From contig JAISTY010000238.1 in NCBI GenBank assembly GCA_031272375.1, positions 1-6,039 on the forward strand: DNA of 6,039 nucleotides, in the 5' to 3' direction. The stretch comes from Opitutaceae bacterium. Its GTDB lineage: Bacteria; Verrucomicrobiota; Verrucomicrobiia; Opitutales; Opitutaceae. Under the pieces are notes generated by a model. The model did not search any database. It was given only the letters and a program-made list of their open reading frames with translations, and was not told the origin of the DNA. Numbering within the stretch: position 1 is the first letter of the stretch; the number at the start of each line of letters is the position of its first letter. Position numbers and translations under genes: made by a program. Below, piece after piece: positions 1 to 4,548 of this stretch.

Positions 1-49
1 TCTTTCACTGTTGCGCTGGCCTCTGGCGCGCGGGAATATAATTCCATCC

Positions 50-281
50 GTGAAATCCGTTAAAATCCGGGCAATCCGTGGTTGGTTTGGGAATTGTCTC
101 ACACGAAGCCACGAAGGCACGAAGCTTTCTAACAGAAGATAAGAAGAGGGATGAAGAGGGGCGTGTCTTGCCGCGGGGCACCGCATACAAACAGGGTCTT
201 CTGGGTTATTCTTCTTACCTTCTGTTCAAAGGATTGGATACTTCGCGCCCTTCGCGGAACCTTTTGTGTGCCTTGTGTGAA
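50..281. repeat. Dispersed complex repeat, copy A (intact palindromic form)
   Basis: This non-coding unit has three parts. The first is an AATCCG-phrase block (50-80). The second is an ACGAAG block that includes an exact 8-base tandem unit repeated three times (103-126: ACGAAGCC, ACGAAGGC, ACGAAGCT). The third is a palindromic core ending in CTTCGCG and GTGTGAA phrases (241-281). A second copy lies at 1611-1919 in the same orientation. Positions 50-108 match 1611-1669 at 57 of 59 bases, 147-167 equals 1783-1803 exactly, and 241-268 equals 1878-1905 exactly. No credible reading frame runs through it. I recognise the general style of such phrase-built intergenic repeats from environmental bacteria, but I cannot name a family. 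The outer limits are approximate because only two copies are visible. Confidence 0.85.
131..226. repeat. Inner stem-loop of repeat copy A
   Basis: Positions 131-147 (AACAGAAGATAAGAAGA) are the reverse complement of 210-226 except for one base (A139 opposite C218), giving a 17-base stem around a 62-base interior. Outside it, the ACGAAG phrases at 103-126 roughly complement the CTTCGCG phrases at 241-258, and TCTCACAC at 97-104 roughly complements GTGTGAA at 275-281. The whole of 97-281 therefore reads as one long imperfect palindrome. The outer pairings mostly differ by C/T changes, which would be G-U pairs in a minus-strand transcript. Confidence 0.7.
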
Positions 282-448
282 CCGAAAGCAGGAAAGCGGG
301 GACAGGTTAGTTTTATCCCCGCCTACAGACGGCCACCCCGCCCTCCCCGAAAACACCGCCCTCATTTCCTCATTCCATTCCATTTTTTGCCTGTCCCTGC
401 TTCTTTGGCATATTTTGAGCTTCCGGTTTTCACAGGGAGTGGGCACGG
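282..448. other. Gene-free stretch downstream of the DUF2752 gene
   Basis: No credible coding sequence is present. The only clear structure is a 7-base perfect stem, GCGGGGA at 296-302 with TCCCCGC at 316-322, around a 13-base loop. Read leftward, in the sense of the operon that ends at 449, it is followed by a short TTT-rich stretch. It could therefore be a weak, distant transcription stop, but the U-tract is poor. The rest is pyrimidine-rich and unremarkable. Confidence 0.4.
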
Positions 449-880
449 CTACGGAGCGAGCAGGATAAAGGGCCACCAAGGGAGATTGCGCGCGACCGTG
501 AAAACCACCACCACCACAAACACGATGCGCGCGACCCCGGACGGGACATGAGGCGGCGGCTGGTTGCGCCGCAGACCGCGCCAGAGCGAGACAATCCCCC
601 ACGGGACAAGAACGGGCACGCTGATGGCGATGAGGATGTTGTGTCCGCACGCGGTGAGAAGGCGTCCGTGTGCGAGTGCATGCAGCAGGCGCGTCGAACC
701 GCAGCCGGGACAATGCAGGCCGGTCAACGCATGCAGCAGGCACGGCGGACACCATGCCGCGGGAACAGGGCCGGCATGCCGGACAATCACGAAACCGGCG
801 GCAGACAGGATCAGCGCGAGGATCGCCGCGACACGCCATGTGAAAAACACGCGGCACACCGTTGTGTTATCACTTGTCAC
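449..880 (-). CDS. DUF2752 family membrane protein
   Basis: A 143-residue protein whose molecular role is unknown. The family signature is plain: LTGLHCPGCGSTR at residues 52-64 (C57, C60, G61, R64), followed by an HALAHGRLLTACGHN stretch. Three hydrophobic segments at about 16-34, 82-101 and 117-139 predict an inner-membrane protein with the Cys motif between the first two. A second CPPC motif at 44-47 sits just before the family motif, so two CxxC pairs lie 10 residues apart. That could bind metal or form disulfides, but this is inference. The start is GTG at 878-880, inside the last codons of the upstream gene (11-base overlap), with GGGAG six bases upstream. The tight overlap points to translational coupling. 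The usual NPL after the motif is replaced by NIL. Confidence 0.88.
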   Translation of the reverse strand: MTSDNTTVCRVFFTWRVAAILALILSAAGFVIVRHAGPVPAAWCPPCLLHALTGLHCPGCGSTRLLHALAHGRLLTACGHNILIAISVPVLVPWGIVSLWRGLRRNQPPPHVPSGVARIVFVVVVVFTVARNLPWWPFILLAP

Positions 881-1397
881 CTAATGCTCCCGCGACTACC
901 CCCAGCCCCGCGAGGATGAGATACGCGCCGATCACGAATAATACGGACACGGCGGAAATTATGCTGAGACGCTTGGCCATGTCGGCGGAGGCCTTGGCAC
1001 CCTGATAATCGCCCGCCTTGTATTTGCCGTCCACTTGAGCGGAGAAAATAATGGCGGCAACGCCTAATGGCATGCAGCAGAAAAAGGTCGTGAGGATTGC
1101 CCAAACGAGGTGGTTGTCCGGCTTGGGAGGACTTGCGTCGGGGAAGGAGCGCATTGGGGAGGCGACGCCAGTGTCGGGCGGCGATGCGTAAGCAGGCGGC
1201 AACGGGGGCGCGGGGATGCCGGCGTCAGGCGGAACGGCTTGCTGGGCGAGGACTTGCGACGCTGGCTGCCATGCCGTCATGCCCTCGGTCCAAACGAGGT
1301 CGGAGGGAAGGATGGCACCGGAGTTGTAGCGGGAAAAGGCTTCCTCCTTGGGAAAAGCGCCGAGTTGCCGGTTGTTGCGCGCGACGTGATAGGTCAT
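870..1397 (-). CDS. GYF_2 and CD225/dispanin domain membrane protein
   Basis: A 175-residue protein starting MTYHVARNNRQLG. Residues 2-50 form a GYF_2 (DUF4339-like) domain, shown by the YHVARNNRQLGAF opening and the LPSDLVWTEGMTAWQP ending, which is normally a peptide- or protein-binding module. Residues 51-94 are a Pro/Ala-rich linker. Residues 95-170 form a CD225/dispanin domain: a hydrophobic segment with TTFFCCMPLG (C107, C108), then GDYQGAKASADMAKRLS and a second hydrophobic segment at about 146-168. The layout is thus a cytosolic adaptor on a two-pass or re-entrant membrane anchor. The CC-P pair matches the position of palmitoylated cysteines in animal IFITM proteins, but bacterial function is unknown. 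The frame extends 30 codons upstream, but that extension is unlike the family and Met at 1397 opens the GYF_2 fold exactly. No clear ribosome site precedes it. It is the first gene of an operon with the DUF2752 gene. Confidence 0.88.
   Translation of the reverse strand: MTYHVARNNRQLGAFPKEEAFSRYNSGAILPSDLVWTEGMTAWQPASQVLAQQAVPPDAGIPAPPLPPAYASPPDTGVASPMRSFPDASPPKPDNHLVWAILTTFFCCMPLGVAAIIFSAQVDGKYKAGDYQGAKASADMAKRLSIISAVSVLFVIGAYLILAGLGVVAGALGDK
887..891 (-). promoter_or_regulatory. Ribosome binding site for the DUF2752 gene
   Basis: Reading the minus strand, GGGAG lies six bases before the GTG at 880-878 and within the 3' end of the GYF_2-CD225 gene. It supports GTG as the real start, because no ATG gives a comparable reading of the family's N-terminus. 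It is the clearest Shine-Dalgarno match in the window. Confidence 0.6.
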
Positions 1398-1503
1398 GGC
1401 GGAAAGTGTGGAATGTGTGTTAAGCTGCCCTTTTATAAGGCATGGGCAAATGGCGAATGCCGCGGCACGCTGGCGGCGCGCCTTCAACTCGCAAGCGGAT
1501 TTT

Positions 1504-1610
1504 TCTCACACGAAGCCGAACCAAGCCGGAGCAAAGTTTTTTATCCCCACAGATTTCGCCGATTGCCACAGATTTTCAATCCATTTGATATCAGAAGGTT
1601 TTATCCGCCT
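1504..1610. repeat. Degenerate repeat fragment and CACAGATT-type palindrome arm
   Basis: Positions 1504-1517 carry TCTCACACGAAGCC, identical to 97-110 in copy A, after which the similarity decays (GAACCAAGCCGGAGCAAAG). Positions 1547-1578 hold CCACAGATT and GCCACAGATTTT phrases that match the reverse complement of 1611-1642 at 22 of 32 positions, making an imperfect stem of which the AATCCG block of copy B is the other arm. The centre is about 1579-1610. Copy A lacks this left arm. Nothing coding is present. A TTATCCCCA here resembles a DnaA box but is part of the repeat. Confidence 0.6.
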
Positions 1611-1919
1611 GTGAAATCCGTTAAAATCCGGGCAATCCGTGGTTGGGTTGGGGATTGTCTCACACGAAGACACGAATGGTTTTCAATTGGTAATTGGTAA
1701 TGAGTAATGAGTAATTGAGTCTGGCGCGCTTCGCGCGCGGCATTCTAAATTATTCATTACTCATTGTTAATTATTAATTAGCAGGGATGAAGAGGGGCGT
1801 GTCCTGCCGCAGGAGCACCGCATAAGAACAGATCCTTCGGGTTTGCTCTTCTTATCTTCTGTTCAACGGTTTGGCTCCTTCGCGCCCTTCGCGGAACCTT
1901 TTGTGCCCTTTGTGTGAAA
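1611..1919. repeat. Dispersed complex repeat, copy B (interrupted)
   Basis: This is the second copy of the unit at 50-281, in direct orientation about 1.56 kb away. The left part (1611-1676) and right part (1783-1919) match copy A closely, including an exact 21-base block at 1783-1803 and an exact 28-base block at 1878-1905. Between them, about 106 bases of AT-rich sequence replace the segment that in copy A (about 115-146) carries the left arm of the inner stem. The right arm survives: at about 1848-1865 it is the exact reverse complement of copy A's left arm (AACAGAAGATAAGAAGAG). The apical part differs slightly, with TCCTGC/GCAGGA at 1802-1814 forming its own small palindrome. Confidence 0.85.
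1685..1779. repeat. AT-rich long hairpin inserted in repeat copy B
   Basis: Arms 1685-1716 and 1748-1779 are each 32 bases long and built from TAATGAGTAAT-type phrases. Twenty-six pairs are Watson-Crick. The other six (1689/1775, 1690/1774, 1696/1768, 1697/1767, 1698/1766, 1711/1753) are all G opposite T on the + strand, so a rightward RNA could pair at every position with G-U wobbles. The 31-base interior holds a second, GC-only stem, GCGCGC at 1724-1729 with GCGCGC at 1733-1738 around TTC. The composition contrasts sharply with the surrounding GC-rich sequence. Whether it is a non-autonomous mobile element, a structured RNA or a transcription barrier cannot be decided here. Confidence 0.8.
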
Positions 1920-1945
1920 CCCCGGCGCGTGGGCGCATGGACACC

Positions 1946-3298
1946 TCATTCCGCCAGCGGGATGAACCAGCCGGTGGTGGATTTGTCTTCGTTAAAATAG
2001 GTTCGGGCAACGCGTTGGACGTCGGCAGGGGTCACGGTTTTCAGGGATTCGTCGAAGGTCGCGTAAAGCGTCCAGTCGCCGGCGGCGATGTGTTCGTTGA
2101 GGGTCGAGGCTATGGCATAGCTGCCGTCACGGGCGTAGGCCGACGCGGTGAGGTGCCGGTTGATGGCGTCGCGAACTTCTTCCGGGGTGACGCCTTCGGT
2201 CTTGAGCCGGGCAATCTCGGCGAGCGCGGCGGTTTCGGCGGTCTGGTGGGGGATGTTCGGCGCGAGCGAAAGAAAGGTCGTGTGGAGCGACGGGTCGCGG
2301 TGAAAACCGAGGTCGGTTTCGGCGGAGGTGACGATGTTTTTGTCGGTGAGGGCGCGGTAGAGGCGGCTGGTTTTGCCGTCGGCGAGGATGGCGTCGAGGA
2401 CGGCGAGCGCGGGCATGTCGGGGTGCGTCGCGGCGGGGGTTTTGTGGGCGATGGCAACGACGCCGAGTTGTCCGGCGCGTTTGAGGACGACGCGGCGCGG
2501 GCCGGTTTGCGGCGGCTCGGTGGTGTAGATTTGCGGGATGGGTTTCGGGGCGCGGGGGATGTTGGAGAAATGCGTTTTGACGAGCGCGAGGGCGTCGCCG
2601 ACGGAGAGGTCGCCGATGAGGGTGACGGTGGCGTTGTCGGGCCAGTAGAAGGTGTTGTAGAATTCGCGGAGTTTTTCGATGGGGACGTTTTCGATGTCGG
2701 AGCGCCAGCCGATGGTGGAGTGGTGGTAGGGGTGGGCGATGTAGGCGGCGGCGGAGACCTCCTTGTCGAGGGCCTGGACGGGGTTGTTTTCGCCGATTTC
2801 GAACTCGTTGCGGACGACGGTCATTTCGGGGCGGCGGTCGGATTCGCGGAGCCAGAGGTTGCGCATGCGGTCGGCCTCGATTTCGGCGAGGCGGGGGAGG
2901 TGTTGTTTGCCGAGGGTGGCGAAGTAATTGGTGCGGTCCATCCAGGTGGTGGCGTTGTAGCGGGCGCCGGTGCGTTCGAGGAACTGGTCAATGCTGGTGC
3001 CGTCGTCGCGGTTGTGGGCGGGGGTGCCCTTGAACATGAGGTGTTCGAGGAGGTGGGTCGCGCCGGTGGTGCCGGTGACCTCGTTGCGGGAGCCGACGCG
3101 GTAGGTGACCATGAGGGTCGCGACGGGCGCGGAGTGGTCGGGCATGACGAGAACCTGCAAGCCGTTGGCGCGGAGGGTGTATTCGGAGATGCCGGCGAGG
3201 GTGCGGACGAAGTCGAAGGCGGGGTCGGCGGCGGGCGGGGGCGTCGCGTTGGCGGCGGTTGCGGCGAGGGCGAGGGCGGCGAGTTGGCGGAGGTTCAT
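1946..3298 (-). CDS. M16 family zinc metallopeptidase, secreted
   Basis: A 450-residue pitrilysin/insulinase-class peptidase, which typically degrades peptides in the periplasm. Residues 1-18 form a signal peptide (MNLRQLAALALAATAANA, cut about there). The inverted zinc motif HLLEH is at 82-86: H82 and H86 bind zinc and E85 is the catalytic base. The distal zinc ligand is E165 in VVRNE, with the family's accessory acidic residue at E158. N-terminal M16 features include GATHLLEHLMFKGT and NATTWMDRTNYF; the C-terminal homologous half (about 210-440) carries GKTSRLYRAL at 308-317. The length suits a single two-domain M16B-type chain. Many such proteins are encoded beside a second, catalytically inactive M16 subunit, and none is adjacent here. 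The start is ATG at 3298, chosen for the signal peptide; no clear ribosome site is visible. It lies 62 bases downstream of the DUF481 gene. Confidence 0.93.
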   Translation of the reverse strand: MNLRQLAALALAATAANATPPPAADPAFDFVRTLAGISEYTLRANGLQVLVMPDHSAPVATLMVTYRVGSRNEVTGTTGATHLLEHLMFKGTPAHNRDDGTSIDQFLERTGARYNATTWMDRTNYFATLGKQHLPRLAEIEADRMRNLWLRESDRRPEMTVVRNEFEIGENNPVQALDKEVSAAAYIAHPYHHSTIGWRSDIENVPIEKLREFYNTFYWPDNATVTLIGDLSVGDALALVKTHFSNIPRAPKPIPQIYTTEPPQTGPRRVVLKRAGQLGVVAIAHKTPAATHPDMPALAVLDAILADGKTSRLYRALTDKNIVTSAETDLGFHRDPSLHTTFLSLAPNIPHQTAETAALAEIARLKTEGVTPEEVRDAINRHLTASAYARDGSYAIASTLNEHIAAGDWTLYATFDESLKTVTPADVQRVARTYFNEDKSTTGWFIPLAE

Positions 3299-3332
3299 GG
3301 GCGGGCGGTCGTGTTTATCAAACGGAAGTCAC

Positions 3333-3354
3333 AAAAGGCGGGCGGGCGCGCCCC
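3333..3354 (-). terminator. Weak candidate terminator between DUF481 and M16 genes
   Basis: On the minus strand, just after the DUF481 stop, GGGCG (3353-3349) can pair with CGCCC (3344-3340) around a four-base loop, followed by GCC and TTTT. The stem is only five pairs and the U-run only four, so it may attenuate rather than stop transcription into the M16 gene. In such GC-rich sequence it could also be chance. Confidence 0.25.
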
Positions 3355-3360
3355 GGCGTT

Positions 3361-4416
3361 TCAGAAGGAGTAGCCGAGGGTGGCGATGAGGCGCTCGTTC
3401 TCGCGCAGGGCGGCGTCGGCGATGGCGTTGTCGTATTCGTATTCGAGGCGGAGGTTGAAGGTGAACTTCGGCGAGAGCTTGCCGGTAAGCCCCGCGTAAA
3501 ACTTGAACTTGTAAATGGTTGCGCCGTCGCGGGTCGCGTAGGTCGTGCCCATGTATTGGGAGCGGCTGAGGGCGTCCGGCGCGTATTGAAAGGAGAAGTT
3601 TTGGACGAGGCTGATGGTGTTGCTGAACTTGCAGGTGTAATCTTGGAACAGCTCCGCGAGGAGGGTCTCGGCGTTCTCGCTGTCCGTCTCGCGGTAGCGT
3701 CCGGTGAGGCCGAGGCCGGCGTTGAGCGTGTGGCGTTTGCGGGCGTTGTTCACGAGGCGCTGGCCGATGCTGATGTTCTGCTCGTAGTTGGCGGAAATGT
3801 CGGCGATGACGTCGCGGAAGTAGGTCGTTTGCGACTGGAGGAAACGGACGCCGCCGGAGATCTCGTAGCGGTAGCGATACCAGGCGTCGAGGCGGTCGTT
3901 GCTGGTGACGTTGTTCTGCTCCCCGTAAAAATAACGGGCGTAGAGGCGGTGTTGCGAGTTGCCGGAGGCGCGCGACAACTCGCCGAGGAGGTAGATGTTG
4001 GAAAGATCGGTGCGTCCGCGGTTGAGGGTGACGCCGACCTCGAACTTGCCCTTGACGGGGGCGGGCGGCTTGGGGGCGGGAGGAGTGTTTTTCCCGGTGG
4101 TCGCGGGCGGCTTGGCGGCGGCGGTGGGCGCCGGGGCGGGTTTCGCGGGCGCGGGCGCGGCGGCGGTTTGCGGGGCGGGGGCGGGCGGGACGACCTTCAG
4201 CTCGGACTGCTTGATGACGAGCGTGCCGAGGGAGGCCGTGGCGAGGGTCAGGGTGCCGTTGGCGGCGTCAACCGCCTTGACCTCGCCGGTGAGCGCGTCG
4301 CCGTTTTTGAAATCGAGGCGTGTCGGGGCGGCCTGGCAGGCGGTCGCCAGCAGCGCCGCGGCAAGCAGGCGGCGCCGGGCTGTTCCGCGCGCGAAAACGG
4401 TTCCCGGAAAACTCAT
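3361..4416 (-). CDS. DUF481 family outer-membrane beta-barrel protein
   Basis: A 351-residue predicted outer-membrane protein; the family's exact role is unknown (some members are described as salt-stress induced). Residues 1-29 are a signal peptide with RRR before a hydrophobic stretch. Residues 31-77 form a small beta module (LDFKNGDALTGEV then GTLVIKQSELKVV) typical of the N-terminus of DUF481 proteins. Residues 78-122 are a Pro/Ala/Lys low-complexity linker. Residues 123-351 form the barrel: alternating strands rich in Tyr and Phe (HRLYARYFYGEQ, DAWYRYRYEISGG, FTFNLRLEYEYDN) ending in GYSF, with the terminal Phe that outer-membrane assembly machinery recognises. The frame is open far upstream into dnaB, but ATG at 4416 is chosen because the signal peptide begins there and GGGGGCG lies just before it. 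The cysteine at 27 does not sit in a good lipobox. It faces dnaB across a divergent gap and precedes the M16 gene. Confidence 0.88.
   Translation of the reverse strand: MSFPGTVFARGTARRRLLAAALLATACQAAPTRLDFKNGDALTGEVKAVDAANGTLTLATASLGTLVIKQSELKVVPPAPAPQTAAAPAPAKPAPAPTAAAKPPATTGKNTPPAPKPPAPVKGKFEVGVTLNRGRTDLSNIYLLGELSRASGNSQHRLYARYFYGEQNNVTSNDRLDAWYRYRYEISGGVRFLQSQTTYFRDVIADISANYEQNISIGQRLVNNARKRHTLNAGLGLTGRYRETDSENAETLLAELFQDYTCKFSNTISLVQNFSFQYAPDALSRSQYMGTTYATRDGATIYKFKFYAGLTGKLSPKFTFNLRLEYEYDNAIADAALRENERLIATLGYSF
4057..4189 (+). other. Cluster of G-quadruplex-type G runs in the DUF481 linker region
   Basis: Three separate sets of four G runs lie on the + strand, which is the template strand of the leftward DUF481 gene: 4057-4080 (loops of 1, 6 and 1 bases), 4133-4155 (loops 1, 6, 3) and 4172-4189 (GGGGCGGGGGCGGGCGGG, single-base loops). 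They arise where Pro and Ala codons of the linker are GC-only. The last set is of a type that folds very stably in other systems. A role is not shown, because codon composition alone can produce them. Confidence 0.5.
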
Positions 4417-4548
4417 GTCGCCCCCATTAACAAAGCCCGTCCCGCGCGGACGCAAGAAAGGGAATGTTTTTTTCGCCGCGTTGTGAAAAACTATTCGTTG
4501 CAACACGGGCGCGGGACGCTTGCCTCGCGCGCTTTCCCTTTCCGAGAC
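4417..4548. promoter_or_regulatory. Divergent intergenic region between DUF481 gene and dnaB
   Basis: These 132 bases must hold the promoter for dnaB (rightward) and probably that of the DUF481-M16 pair (leftward). A T-rich and A-rich island (4465-4500, including a run of seven T and GTGAAAAACTATTCG) is the likeliest place. I cannot identify convincing -35 and -10 boxes in either direction. A small inverted repeat CGTCC/GGACG sits at 4439-4453. Upstream of DUF481, GGGGGCGA precedes ATG at short spacing; upstream of dnaB only a weak GAG is seen. Confidence 0.4.

Noticed and set aside
97..126. Tandem ACGAAG octamers as a CRISPR array
   Set aside because: The units are contiguous 8-base repeats without spacers, far from any CRISPR geometry.
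1398..1487. Thirty-codon N-terminal extension of the GYF_2-CD225 protein
   Set aside because: The extra residues do not resemble the family, and the GYF_2 fold normally begins at or near the Met at 1397.
1541..1555. TTATCCCCA resembling a DnaA box, near a replication gene
   Set aside because: It is a single imperfect match inside a repeat phrase with no cluster of boxes, and it is 3 kb from dnaB.
1871..3373. Long rightward open frame of 500 codons opposite the M16 gene
   Set aside because: It is extremely Gly/Val/Asp-rich with no recognisable domain, and is the antisense shadow of a clear M16 peptidase in GC-rich sequence.
4331..4340. Possible lipoprotein signal (LLATAC) in the DUF481 protein
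   Set aside because: The position three before the cysteine is Ala rather than Leu/Val/Ile, and the protein ends as a beta-barrel with a terminal Phe, so ordinary signal peptidase cleavage fits better.
3259..4548. Upstream 430-codon extension of the dnaB frame
   Set aside because: It is antisense to the DUF481 gene and the end of the M16 gene, low in complexity, and not part of any DnaB; ATG at 4549 gives the normal family length.
4417..4548. Strand composition flip (G-rich to C-rich on the + strand) suggesting an origin
   Set aside because: The flip coincides with the change of coding strand between divergent genes, and codon bias explains it.
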